Source: Anaspis maculata (lineage: Eukaryota > Arthropoda > Insecta > Coleoptera > Scraptiidae). From it: DNA of 64,000 nt. The DNA lies in assembly GCA_949128115.1 (NCBI GenBank), contig OX421962.1, positions 64,149,787 to 64,213,786 on the forward strand, in the 5' to 3' direction. Below the pieces are notes generated by a model, which worked only from the letters and a program-made list of their open reading frames with translations, searched no databases and had not been told where the DNA came from. The translations under genes and the position numbers were made by a program. Shown here one piece after another: positions 33,391-45,029 of the stretch. Each line of letters opens with the position of its first letter. Within the stretch, counting starts at the first letter, position 1.

Positions 33391-34289
33391 AAAAACAACG
33401 TCTCGAACAAAAATTCCCATAGGTTCCTGGATATTAGCCGAGGAAGTATTGTAGTGCCGCAACAGATTTTCCTCAAGACATATCCTGCTGTACTTAATAT
33501 CATAATATCAAAATGATCGGATTCCTGCTATGGGTAGGTGCGTATATGTACTGTAAATACTTACCTACAGTGATTTTACGGTCGAGGATTTCATGGAAAG
33601 CACTAAAATGTCAAATTCACGTATAAATCGTATGATCTTTTTGCATTGTTGACGTTCAATCAGGTTTAGTCAACAACAGGTTTCATTGTTTGCAATTGGC
33701 AACTTAATCGATACCCATATGTGCTGGTATTCCGTAGCTACCTGCTGCAACTCGTGGGCGAAAAGGAATGAGATTCTCAAACAAGAGAAGTCGAAACTTG
33801 AATATCTGTCGGATATCTATATGCGTGTAGAAATACCTTCAAAATTTATATACCCACCTACTTGAGTATAATAGAAATGCTTAGAAAGCCCAGTTCAAAA
33901 TTACACCAAACTTAACACAAAGCAAAGCCGCGATAAAAAGCTGAGCGAGCTTGCGAACACCAGCTGAAAGTTTCACCATTTTAACCGATGTGCGGAAACT
34001 CATTTTCGCCACACTCTCAAAGTTGTTTACGTAAAGGTATTGAAGCGTCTTGCTCCTAAATCATAAACGCTGAAGGTTTATTAGGTAGGTATTCATTCAC
34101 GACTTCATGACCTCCATGTAAAGCTGATCACGGAATTTTTATCGCTCTCTTTATTTTTATAGACTCATAGGATAGGATAGATGTGAACTTGAAAACCACA
34201 AATTGTTGAAATTATTGTTCTAAAGCGGAATAGCATCGTGCGAAGCATGGTGCCTGTTCTTCAGACTTTTCAAATTCCTATCTTCCAGG
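33391..34289. other. Unassigned AT-rich DNA
   Basis: No gene or repeat with clear ends is seen. Short open frames on both strands look like chance frames. Confidence 0.5.
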
Positions 34290-34475
34290 ATTTTTTTAAT
34301 TATTATTTAATCGACTTATTTAACGAGGCGTCATCCAGCTATTAGCTGCTCTACCATGCAACCTCGGGGACAGAACAAAATATCCATGGATGTAGCGGGA
34401 TTCGAACCCGCACAGCGCAGCGCGAGTGGGTCAGCTTGCCATCACCTATACCACTCGGCCACGACCGCTCCTTTC
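34290..34475 (-). mobile_element. tRNA-Ser-like SINE (family 3)
   Basis: On the minus strand the head reads GTGGCCGAGTGGTATAGG (box A, about 34447-34464), then an anticodon-loop-like AAGCTGA, a long variable-arm-like region, and GGGTTCGAATCCCG (box B, about 34395-34409). This is class II tRNA layout with a possible Ser-GCT anticodon. The acceptor stem does not pair, and a non-tRNA body with an AT-rich tail (TTAAATAATAATTAAAAA) follows at 34290-34370. A SINE or tRNA pseudogene fits better than a working tRNA gene. Confidence 0.7.
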
Positions 34476-35623
34476 GTCCGCCGTTTTCAAATTTGCTCAA
34501 ATTTACTTTATTTTTGTTGCTCATTTGTTGTGTTCAAACTACCGCTTTCCATTCGTGTCTTGGTTTACAAAATCTCTGATACCGGCGCTCAACTCTTCGT
34601 GTCCCTGGCCCTCTGCTGACATTCATAGCATGCTTCTGTCTGCACTAACACATTCATTTTCCTTCCATATCCTGAGTATGTGAGAAGAGCACTTGAATTG
34701 AATTCCTAATAATTATCAGAAACACTGCTCAAAGAATTCCAGTTGTGTCGTAATGAATAAAAAATTCAATAAACTTCTGAGCATTTGCTGTTTCAAATGG
34801 TGATTTAATTTCCATCGATTCAGCAGACCGAAAGAGCGTCACCTGGTAAAAGTACAGCATAACGAAGTGGAATTTTATCTCGCTGTACCTATACCTACCT
34901 CTCTGCTGCTATCATTATGGAAACTTTAAACTTTTCCAGACGACGCCCTTCTCCTTATCTGACTGAACTGAAGTTCTGTGTTTATGAACGTGCAATTTTA
35001 AGGCATTTCAATGGATTAGTCTTACTGGATTTTTTCTTCGACTTGTTCCTTCAAACTTTGTTCCTGTGTATCCCTTTGTTCACTTTATTAATGTTTCAAA
35101 TCAAAATCGAAAGTGATCATTCCTCGCTTTTTGAATATTCTAGAAATACGTGGATAGGTAGGTACTTACAAAGTATCATTCTGAAGCTGCGTTATTTCGT
35201 AAACAGTTGAGCCCTCCGTACCTACAATTCGCTTTCTACATGACCCTTATTGATTTTATAAATTATTATTAAATGATGGATTTGCAAAGGCGACTGGAGT
35301 TGAAATTAGTTTTGGTATTGCCGACCGTTTACGAGATTTTAATTAATTTTGCTATTCGCGTAGAAAAGTGGCTAACAGTTAAGGTTGGCAATTAGGAATA
35401 TTTTCTTTCGTGTAGCGGGCCATAAAGATGAGAAAATTAAATTCTTTCACTGTGTAATATGTAATAATATGTAGAGGAAGGTGTTCTACGACGGGACACA
35501 TGACTGTACCAGGTACCTACCTGGGATGAGCTGAATTTGAAATTTGACGTTGGCGCTTCAATGGAATGCTGATACCTGATACCGTTCTGTTGTGTGGTAC
35601 TCAATTACTACTCATGTTGACTC
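34476..35623. other. Unassigned DNA
   Basis: A 97-codon frame starting at 34917 has a hydrophobic middle segment but no recognised family and no splice or promoter support. Nothing else is seen. Confidence 0.5.
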
Positions 35624-35948
35624 TTAATCTGAGGACGAAGTTATATTTGTATAATAAACGTTTGCTGAATCAATCCCTGTGAGTTTATTTTTCGGTTTAT
35701 TCCTTGACAGAATCTTATGATTTTGGTCTCTCTCAAAAGCTACAAGGATGTGTTCTGGTTTGAGCCCACTAGCATTTCCAAAATCATTTTTTTTTTTATT
35801 TTTGGATTTTGGAAATGCCAATGGGCTCAAACCAAAGTACATACTTGTAGCTTTCGAAAGAGACCTAAGTGGTGAGATTCTGTCAAGGAATAAACCCACA
35901 GAGATTGATTTCGCAACGCTTATTTTACTAATCCAACTCCGTCCTTAA
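35624..35948. mobile_element. TTAA-flanked hairpin MITE (copy 2), intact
   Basis: TTAA at 35624-35627 and 35945-35948. The arms pair through AATCAATCCCTGTG, TTTATTCCTTGACAGAAT, TTTGGTCTC and GGTTTGAGCCCA to a T-rich loop near 35785-35800. This is the same family as 8136-9466 but without the hAT insertion, so it shows the empty site. Non-coding. Confidence 0.85.
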
Positions 35949-36364
35949 CGCAGCGCAGGCGTAAATTGAGATTTGTCTAAAAAAAGACTCTTATTCAGTT
36001 CCAAGTGCACCAGTGCAGTTAAAATTCACCCACCTTTTAATTAATCTTTCTGCTTGATTCTAGACAGCTCAACACATCGACTTTTTAACTCGCATTTGAA
36101 AGCTGGAGACGCTCATGGGGGCTTTAGCTCTCTATTTCACCGACAGAATGGGTGTTTTTCACTTGAGTATTATGTGTCAAAAACGTCTTCGGTGTGTGTT
36201 GGCTTCAGTCGTTTTGTGTCGGTAAATGGAAAGGGCCCAGTGCTGATGACAGGGCAAACTGACCCTATATTCACTGACCTGCTCTCTGGCGGTTGTTCGT
36301 TCAGATGGTAGCTCCCATTGATTCATTTGAGTTCAAAAAAAAAGTTAACCAGCATAACTACAAT

Positions 36365-36551
36365 GTATATCTCTTTAACTTTTTATTTCGAGTAGAACGA
36401 CTTTTTGTAGCAAAAATAAAGGGACAAGCTGGGGGGCTACGTCTACGGCTGATGGCATCTGTATAGGGAGCGAAACTATCAGCGGCCATCAGCCGTATTC
36501 TCCCAGCGCACTTTATTAAATACTGAAAATAAAAAGTAAACGGGATATATG
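36365..36551. mobile_element. Diverged second copy of the 13647-13864 MITE
   Basis: TATATCTCTTTAACTTTTTA, then AGTAGAACGACTTTTTGTAG and GACAAGCTGG match the left arm of the 13647 element. The right end TAAACGGGATATATG matches its terminus, but the right arm is shortened. CTATCAGCGGCCATCAGC corresponds to the loop of the first copy. Confidence 0.75.
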
Positions 36552-37140
36552 CCCAAAAAGCTCCAAGCAACATTACAATAGCAGTCCTACGTTGACATAA
36601 TGCATTATTGACAGTCTATTCAGTATGACCTCGCCTAACTATCACGGTGACCAGTGGTGACCTCTACGGCAGTCAAATTCGCGAATACCAATCATTCATG
36701 CTCCATGCAGTCCAAATGCAATCTGAACGGGCCTTTAGGCATACACAGTCATCCCGAATGCAAACACCAGAACCTCGATTTTCACGGCCCATTACATAGT
36801 CCTGTCTCCTGGGCATCCCCTGATCACGTCATCCGCTTAATACAACGGGTTTAATCCCGCCGTGCTCGTCAAAACAAGCACTCTACAAAGTGCATTCAAC
36901 ATTCAGAACGCATTAAAAGCTCGGTGCTCCACAAAGACTCGTAAACACGAAGCTTTCGATTCACGTTGATTATTTTAGTAGGTGTCGCTAGGATCTCGTC
37001 TAACTGACTTCAGCAGAGGAGACTTACTTACTTACTTACTCCACATTTTTGCTTTTATTACTTTGAGATGAAATCAGGTATATAGCTCAAGTGGAACATA
37101 TTGCCGCCATTTTGCTTTATGCTTCAAATTTTATTTTGAA

Positions 37141-37345
37141 TCTATCGGTAGCAGGGTGAGCGCGGCTTCGCTTCCAAATGCGGAGGTCCGAGGTTCAAAT
37201 CTGCGCTGGGCCAAATAAGCATTTTCACGCGCTCTTCATCACTGGGGTATCCACCACCGTGCAGTGATGCCCCAGGAAAAAAGGATGAACCGAAGCCCCT
37301 CAAAACTAAAACCCTACTGAAAAATCCACCACTGATTAAAAATGT
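37141..37345 (+). mobile_element. tRNA-derived SINE (family 2)
   Basis: Box A-like GGTAGCAGGGTGAGCG (37147) and box B GAGGTTCAAATC (about 37191-37202) are followed by GCTGGGCCA. The body contains ATTTTCACGCGCTCTT and ACCACCGTGCAGTGA, closely similar to the body of the SINE at 27942 (ATTTTCATGCGCTCTT, ACCATCGTGCAGTCA), while the heads differ. The tail is A-rich but diverged. No clear target duplication is seen. Confidence 0.75.
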
Positions 37346-37550
37346 ATACATACCTGAAATGTACAATTGTAATCGTCGGTGTTATCGTTACAGAAAAACT
37401 AACAGAAAAAAGCCTGCTAATACCAGACCAAAGCAGTAGTTTGTTTGTGAATTCCGTCTCCCGCCAGTGGGCGAAATGGCTTTTCTTTGAATGTTTTTTG
37501 ACATTTTTTTCAAATAAATTCTGTTTCTCCAGGTATACAGGCAGTAAAAA

Positions 37551-37866
37551 CTAGACAAGGGTAAGTTCCAAGTTTCATGAAAATCGTGCCACTAACAAGA
37601 GATTTCAATATGGCAGCCAAGATGGCGGCAGAATTATGAAACTCAGCTTGAAAATAGGAATGATCGTACGAGACAAGCGTAACTCTCAAGTTTCATGAAA
37701 ATCCTTCCACTTATAAGAGATTTCTATATGGCGGCCAAGATGGTGGGGCAATCATGAAATTTGGCTTGAAAATAAGAATGATCGTACTAGACAAGGGTAA
37801 GTTTCAAGTTTCATGACAATCGTTCCACTAATAAGAAATTTCAATATGGCGGCCGAATTATGAAAG
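37551..37866 (+). repeat. 118-bp tandem repeat, about 2.6 copies
   Basis: Units begin near 37551, 37669 and 37787 with AGACAAGSGTAA-like words and contain AAGTTTCATG, TCCACT, AAGAGATTTC and ATATGGCGGCC. The first two copies continue as AAGATGGCGGC or AAGATGGTGGG. A second, weaker direct repeat (GGTCC/GGCCACCCTTGAGGAC then AGCTATCCACCGG-like words) follows at 37890-38090, up to the left LTR edge. Confidence 0.85.
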
Positions 37867-38096
37867 CCAACCTGCCTATCTGGTCCTTGAGGACCTCAGC
37901 TATCCACCGGATAAAGTTCAATCTTCAAGGGCTGTAGCTTTATTTCCCGAGGAGAAGTTCAACTTCATCGAAGTGCACAGGAGATCTCTGTTTTTTGAGA
38001 ATAATGATAACGATGTATGGATAACAAAAATAGTGCCCATTGGCCACCCTTGGGGACATCAGCTATTAATCGGATAAAAGTTCCAAGGCTTGTGAC

Positions 38097-40210
38097 GTAC
38101 CAAACAAGACGGCAGGAAGAAACTTCGGGATTGTAAGTGGCTGGCCCTAACCAACTCTGCGAAGACGGCGTGGGTTCTATCAAGATGATCGGAGGCGCCA
38201 CGGATTTGTTCAGCCACTCCCCGAAAGTCACTTACCGTTCCTTTATCGACAAATCCGAAACAAATAGTCCGGTACAAAATTCCAATAAAATAGTGAGCTA
38301 GATAAAAAGAACAAACAAAAAAAGAAAAGAAACAAGAATGATCAAAATTTTGCGGTCACCAACAGTATTTTCATTTATTTTTTTGAAAGGGGGGGGGGGT
38401 GATTTTAGACACTTGAATTCAACTCTATGTATACTTTAAACAATGAAAATTATGCAAATCTTGACTTAATTGAAACTTCACTACGGTCAATAATTAACTA
38501 ATTAAATCACAAACAAATTTACAAAGAACAGTGAGGCTGTTCTCAACAAATGACTCTAGGTATGCCAATAATTCAGGCTCACAACAATAACTAATTCCTT
38601 GTCACGGCGTCAGTAGACTCACAATTCAACTTTCCCAATCTTCACTAATTACTTTACTCTATAATTGTCAACAACAATTTCTTTAGAACCACGATAATTA
38701 AAATAAGCTCGAATAGGCTCAATCAAACTGACGGTTTAGACTGACGATTTTCTTTTCGATTTTCTACCGAACGATGATGGTAATGGTAACGTAACTATTT
38801 AAACCCTAAGACGCAATCGAGCTCGATTCTGCCTACGTGATTTATTAATTGGCTTTTTAGCCGCGATTTACCTCATAAGAAAATGAAGTTTTATTGAGCT
38901 TTTACGCGGCTTATTGTTTTGATCTAAAAATTATCGAATCGCGTAGTTAGATGTTATTTCTTAGTTGATTTTGAAGAGAGGTTTTAGAAGAATTAAGCTA
39001 AGTACTCACAAGTAGTTAAAGTAATCCGTGGATTACAAAAAGGAATATATTTTTGTTTATTATTGTCACTATCGTCGTCAGGTCTACGACGAGTCAGAAG
39101 CCAGATGAAACGAACGCTGATCCGGTAAGCTCTAATTCCAAGAATCCCGACGATGTCGGCGCAATAAGATTTTATTCACTGCTCACGCACACGAGCTTCG
39201 CAATTAGTGCAAGGCAGAGATTTTCAGAAAGAAAGTGTGTAAATCTTGAATCCAAAACTAAAAAGCCTGAAAACAACAATTTTCAACCTGATGCCTCCAG
39301 AATCCGACCGATATGGAAATACCTTCGATGTTAGACGGCTTTTCGTGAATACAATAATTCCGAAGCAAGCTGGTAAGCGTAAATAGCTGCAGGTTTAGAC
39401 GCTGTTGAAGATCGACGGTCGCAATCAGTCAATTCTTGTTTCGTCTGCACAATAATTATTTATTCAAGGGAAATACCTAAAATACAAAAAGGACGATCTC
39501 ATGACGCGTTTTTCGATAAATATTAAGAACCTTACCCCAGACGACAACAGTGATTTCTCGAAAATCGTAGAAGTGGATAGGAGATTTAAATCCGACGAAA
39601 GTCGCTCAGGATTTGCACAAAACCCGAAAGTAGGTGCTCTGGATTATATCCGCAATGGCCAATAATTCCACTATGCGTTCGATTACAACAAATTATTCCA
39701 AAATTACCAGAAATATCTAAATTTGCGTAAAGGAATGTTCCAGAAGCGCCTTCTCACTACCATCAAAAGATATCGAATCCCCTTTTTGCCGCCGCCGGCC
39801 AAGTTCGAAAAAAGATCTCAAAAACCTAGTTACTTTACGCTTGAGGTTGGCGTCAAGGTCAGATAAGCGAATTTGTCTGTTTATTTACTAACCAATCGAA
39901 GAACGAAATCAATCAGGATGAATGCCCAACTTCGAAATCCAGATGAAGGAATATTATCTGCCACGGTCGCCGGTGTTAGCGTATACCTCTCGGGGTAACG
40001 ATGCGACAAAACAATGTGCATAAACTTGCATCTGCGATTTGCCAAAACAAGGTTAGTACCTACGCCAAATTATAGATTAAATTCGTGAAACAAATTCAAT
40101 TCTTCTCATAGTTTTCTTTATAGAAAACGAATCAACTCACAACACGACGAAGCTGTACCAACATAATGGGAATTTGAGAAAAAGGACTAATTTACAAAAA
40201 TTACGTTACA
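38097..40210 (-). mobile_element. Long Gypsy-type LTR, minus orientation, 2114 bp
   Basis: Read on the minus strand it begins TGTAACG at 40210, directly after a polypurine tract, and runs to about 38097. It is the inverted equal of 46148-48261: both are 2114 bp and both encode the same chance 93-codon frame, so they are nearly identical. The position after the pol end and the polypurine tract marks it as a 3' LTR. The outer end lacks the usual CA; the match stops at GTAC, and no target duplication is confirmed. A run of G near 38388-38398 and AATAAA words are present. The length is unusual for an insect LTR. Confidence 0.7.
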
Positions 40211-40225
40211 AACTCCACCCTTTCC
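40211..40225 (-). promoter_or_regulatory. Polypurine tract before the 3' LTR
   Basis: On the minus strand GGAAAGGGTGGAG, followed by TT, stands immediately before TGTAACG. It fits the plus-strand priming site expected just upstream of a 3' LTR. Confidence 0.75.
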
Positions 40226-40634
40226 AAAAAAAAAAAAGAATGGTCCGCAATTATTTTAAGAAAGAGAAAAACTAACTAAAGAAATGGAAAATGTATCCCA
40301 AAAACAGGACGGGTAATCATTCGAGCTAAAGGCTGTGATCTATCTACGTAAACTACTAAGCCACCTAAGTACCTAAAAATTCAAAAATCAGACCACAAAT
40401 CAAAACCTCGATCAAACGACCACCAATCCTAACCATTCACCACACTCACACATTCATTCATTCATTCATTCAAATCCACATTCGCTCCACTTAGTCGCCT
40501 TCTACGACACGCGGGTTTCACGGCTGTTCTATTCGCTACCCGAAACAGCAGGGATAACAAAACCTAAGATCTACTATGTACAAAAGAACTACAGGCAAAG
40601 GCAACGGATAATCAAGCCCGAACCCTCTGACCAT

Positions 40635-40993
40635 CTAGTCATCCGGAGATTTCTCAATTTTGAGGTCTTTGCTATTCCAGACTCCCATTGGTTTGCCATT
40701 GGGATCTTCTAATTCAAAGGCCCATGGGCTGATTTTCTTCTTGACCCTATATGGTCCCGTAAACTCTGGAGCGAGTTTGGCCGAGAAATACTTCGCAGCA
40801 TCCGACAGAGCTTGATTTCTCCTCCACACGAGCTGTCCGACGTGAATCTCTGCGGGACGTCGGCGCAAATCGTAATTTCTTTTGTTATCGAGACTGGCCT
40901 TCTTCAGTCGAGTATGGACAAGCTTGTAGGTCTCACTGAGTTTCGAGGTCAAGGTCACAGGATCAAAATCTTTCTCTGGAACTGAACGAACTC
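40635..40993 (-). pseudogene. Ty3/Gypsy pol fragment: integrase C-terminal region
   Basis: About 118 codons are open from just after a stop near 41000 to the stop at 40635. The frame starts near PEKDFDPVTL and includes KRNYDLRRRP, VGQLVWRRN, SAKLAPEFTGPYRV and WAFELEDPNG. This is the post-catalytic integrase tail of Gypsy polyproteins, with the R-R-R-P-x-x-x-x-V-G-x-L-V-W pattern and the G-P-Y-R-V beta strand. It ends KIEKSPDD, about 425 bp before the LTR. Upstream DNA is not retroelement coding sequence, so protease, reverse transcriptase, RNase H and the integrase catalytic core are missing. It is the 5'-truncated end of one element. Confidence 0.85.
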
Positions 40994-41689
40994 CTTATTG
41001 AAATTTTTGTTCCTACTTCAGATATGATGATGAAATTACAAAAACTTGATTGAAAACTTTCACTGCATCTTTGTGTCAAATTTCAACTCTATATTTTCAA
41101 TTTAGAGCTTGGGCAGACAAACCCAGACCCAATGTGCCACCTGAGGGCTTCCGATCAAAATCATCCACCCAAAGTCTAATCAGAACATTCCAGGCTGAAC
41201 TTAGGCCTCCGTACCTGATTTCGATTTGATCGGATCAATAATTCGGTAATTATCGTGACAGAACCGCTTAATTTGTACGATCGCATGAGTGGTTTTATAT
41301 TTTCAGGAGGAAAATTTCCGGGAAATTGGAGAGAAATTATTGGAAAATGTTCAAGAACCAGTTATCTATTCTCTAAAAGAAACATTCCAAGAAATCTGTT
41401 CACGGAATAAAAAGTTGGAAAATTTGCAGTTTTTCCAGAGAGGAAAACTCGGCAACTGTTGATCCGATTTCGAAACTTTTTCCTTCAAAAATTAGCTCAA
41501 TCTTTTCTCTAACTTTTATTCACAGCATGTCTGCACCTAAAATTGATATTTCGTGGGGCTTACCGCATGTAGAAGTTTGCATTGCGTTTTTCTCAAATTC
41601 ACGGAATGTGCAAATTTCATTTTGAAAAAATTACAGTCGGGAAACCGAAACCGTGTCAACTCTGAAAATAGACCTGCACGACGCTCAAT

Positions 41690-42256
41690 ACAATCTACTT
41701 TCGATATCAGTTGAAATTTCCAAAAAAAAGTCGATCCCCGAGCAGGAATAAATTTTTGAGTGTAGTCCTGCTACAAAAGCGAGTCGTGCTGGTCGAAACA
41801 CCGGCGAGAGCCCCTCCTGAGTGGCAACGGCCAGGAGAAATTTCGATAATTCATTACGCTCAACTGGAGAATGGTGGAAAACTGCAACTGCGGCCTCAAT
41901 TTGACTCTTTTGTTGTGTTGCTTCCTGCCAAATCTGGTTCCAATCCATCGGATAGATTTTGAATAATCAATTGGTAAAGTTTTGAACTTTAACATTTTTT
42001 ATTATTTGACAGATGACAGATAGGGCAATGTTTCCAACTGTTCTGAATACAGTTTTTCAAGGGCTTTCAAATGACATATTGCAAGTTGAGTTCCGTGAGA
42101 TATAGCTTCTGACATTTGATGATAGTGACAGTTGGGTTTGACAGATGACAGCCAAAAACTAATGGGCTCTTTTCAGGAAACAACCATGTTTGTATACCAA
42201 ATATCAAGTCGATCCAGTCAACGTTACGGCAGTTATCGTGGAAGATCACAGACAGA

Positions 42257-42302
<46 letters not shown>

Positions 42303-43330
42303 GACATCATTCTGAAAATGGTCTTAATCGTCTTGGAGGACCTCAAAACGGATATATCCGGTGAAATCTCGAAACTTTTTTTCTGCACGATTACAATACT
42401 TTCCCTCCGTGTTCGTGGGTGGGCCGGGAAAGTAAAAATTGCTGTCGAAAAGCCGAAACCGTGACGATTTTGGAAATAGGTCTACACGACGCCCAATCCA
42501 ATCTGCCATCGATATTTTCCAAAAAAATCGATCCCTGAGCACTGAACAGGGATGAACTTTTCAAAACTCCAACTGCAGACTTGATTTGACTCTTTTGCTG
42601 TGTTGCTTCCTGCCGAATTTGGTTCAAATCCATGGCATAGATTTTGAATAATTAAATGGTAAAATTCTGACATTCAACATTTTCTGTTATTGACAGATAA
42701 CAGATAGGGAAATAGTTTTGACTGTCCTGAATACAGTTCTTCAAGGGCTTTTGAATGACGTATTACAAGTCAAGTTCCGTGAGAATTAGCTTCTGTCATT
42801 TTCTAATAGTGACATTTCTGTTCACTACTGATGACGGGCACTCTCAAATTTATCAAATAAAACAGGTAAAATATGCCGAGTTACCATAGTCAGGTGTATA
42901 TGCCGTGAACGCAAGCGTTTGACCAATTCTAGTGATTTCGCTCAGGAAAAGCTTTTTCGCAACTTTAAAAATTTTTAGCGCCCGACCGCAAGAAGTTGGA
43001 GAGGCTCGACTTCTGACAGAAGATTTCTTTTTTTCCTTGCTTTTTGCCGAATTTAATTCAAATCCATTGAGTACCTAGTTTTGGATTCTGCGGATGTCAT
43101 CCGGGGAGTTGATGGAACAAAACTCAATCGGGTACACACACAGGCCCCGCTTCTGAGCCCATTATTGTAGGACCCACCTACCCAGACCAGCCGCATTACT
43201 TTCAACTATTCTGAATACAGTTTTTCAAGGGCTTTCAGTGACATATCGTTCCTTGAATACCATGAGTGATAGTCTCTGTAATTTATTGACAGTCTTTTCC
43301 GTTTGACAGAATATGTCAGCCTGAAACTTA
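41690..43330 (+). repeat. Dispersed repeat family copies b, c and partial d
   Basis: Copy b (about 41905-42160) and copy c (about 42590-42835) both read TTGTGTTGCTTCCTGCC or a close variant, GATTTTGAATAAT, GACAGAT, GAATACAGTT, CAAGGGCTTT and TCCGTGAGA. A shorter copy d lies at 43200-43330. The upstream halves (GTCGATCCCCGAGCA or a variant, near 41730 and 42525) also repeat. On the minus strand both upstream halves give DLNQIRQEATQQKSQI or a variant, so this part may once have been coding; the family is not recognised. Confidence 0.75.
42264..42298 (+). repeat. (CA)n microsatellite
   Basis: About 17 CA units between GACAGACA words. It lies inside the dispersed repeat family, and the homologous place at 32990-33025 has a diverged TG-rich version. 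Confidence 0.9.
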
Positions 43331-43668
43331 TTAGCATATTTCAGGCTAGAACAACAACGAAATCTTGGTAAGGCTCCATGAGAAGCGATGAGTAACTGAC
43401 CCTACGCACTAAAATTGCCGGGTGCATTTAGTTTGTATTGCCTTTTGACGTCACAAGTAACTATGTTGGCGCAAATTCTGGATCGTTGAACAAAAATGTA
43501 AAAAGTTATTTATTTTAACTTTTTTCAATGAAACTTTCAGCGCCTAAGAAGTTGAAAAATTGCAATAAACATTTTTTCCATGCTTTATTCATCGTTGAGA
43601 TTGAGAAAAATCATACAACTTCCTAATTAACACAGCGTAGGTACTGGGCTGCTACAAGACAACAATAG

Positions 43669-44181
43669 TGTTACGAGCGGCGATTCCCGTGCATTCTGGT
43701 GAACACGCGATCTTTCTAGAGTCTTCCATTAGGTTGCAGTGTACAAATGCGGAGCTCTTGACATTTCTAGAGCATACGTGATGGCATGGTATTGAAATAC
43801 ATGGAGACTCCAGCGGTGGGTTGAGACACATCTTTTTGTTTTGGCGGAAGTACCGTATTCACCGCACGTTGGTGATGACCCGCAAAATGTGTAGGATTTC
43901 TCGGGAGTCGTCGCGAAATCGTATGCCAGGCCACTGTGGAATCGCCTGGAGAACGCATGGAACATTCTAGATTAATTAGTCGAACCTATACAAGGCATCA
44001 ATCGTCGGCTCACGAGCAGTTATTGAATTGGAAGCGATCGAGTGCCAAACAAGCGAAGTAGTAATCGGCAATAAGTACATTATTGTTGACGTGTATTTAT
44101 TGTAGTACGCAGTAATAAACAGTCTGTGTTTTGAAACTGTGCTCTCAATTATAATCGAATCCGTACGCGAAGTACGTAACA
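43669..44181. mobile_element. Solo LTR, 513 bp, ATAG target duplication
   Basis: Begins TGTTACGAGCGG and ends GTACGTAACA, the TG...CA ends of an LTR with a 7-bp inverted terminus (TGTTACG/CGTAACA). ATAG lies directly outside both ends (43665-43668 and 44182-44185), a 4-bp duplication typical of Gypsy-group integration. A polyadenylation-like AATAAA lies at 44113-44118. No internal retroelement sequence is attached, so it arose by LTR-LTR recombination. Unrelated in sequence to the 2114-bp LTR. Confidence 0.87.
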
Positions 44182-44919
44182 ATAGTTTGACATAAAAATC
44201 GTGAATGGCTTTCTCACAATCACGGTTTTTTCTTTAGTGGCATATCTCTAAGTCCGCCATTATTGATGATCCTGCATTTGCACTTTGCCTAGAACAGTTT
44301 TACTTGTCGCCAGTGTCAGTTTTTATTTCAGAGCCATTATATCAAAGAAACGGATTTACGTCAGATCGCCAACCCTGAACGCTGAACCGCCTCCTTTGTG
44401 TAAAATACGAAAATGGGGTTATGATAATGATAAATTGCCCTTCTTTCCTTCGCAGTAAACCATCCGTGTATCGTCAAATATTTTGTCAACGCAGTCGGTA
44501 TAATGCTGGCGAAACGCGACGGAAAATTATTCACAATACACCGTCTAATGGAATATGAAATCTACCTCCTCTCAGTGGGCGGCGAAATTGATATCGCCAT
44601 GGATTCGAATAAAAGTTTTTTTGTCGTCATTATAAAAAAAAACCAGTTCCCTGCTACGACTGAAATGCTAAACGCGGCGACCGACAAAATGATAATATAA
44701 TCAAGGTTTTTGAAGTCGAAGATATTACTTTTCCGGTTGAAACTTTTCCGGTTGAAAAGTATTGTGATCAGTGCCATCAAGAGGGTAGTTTGGGAGGTGA
44801 TATATCATCGGGACCCGGAGCCCCAAAGAGGGTCCGTGAGCGCGAGTTAATTTTTTTTTTCCAACTCCACTACCAAAAAAGTGAAAAAAGTAGAAAAATT
44901 CAAAAACAAAATGCTGATT

Positions 44920-45001
44920 TTTAGCGCACTTCTCCAAACGGGAAGGCGCTTTTGTCCTCGCTTTGTCCGTCCGTCCGTCCGTCCGTCCGTCCGTCCGTCC
45001 C
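44920..45001 (+). repeat. (GTCC)n microsatellite with hairpin leader
   Basis: AGCGCACTTCTCCAAACGGG leads into GAAGGCGCTTTTGTCC and then about nine GTCC units at 44964-45000. GCGCACTTCTCC and GGGAAGGCGC form a small hairpin. The arrangement recurs at 25570-25640. Confidence 0.85.
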
Positions 45002-45029
45002 CGCATCTAGTCCTAGACGAAAAGGTTTT

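Noticed and set aside
34395..34475. Functional tRNA-Ser gene
   Set aside because: Box A, box B and a possible anticodon are present, but the acceptor stem does not pair and an AT-rich SINE-like body follows.
42067..42464. Open frames with Cys-Val or His-Thr runs
   Set aside because: Direct translations of the CA microsatellite.
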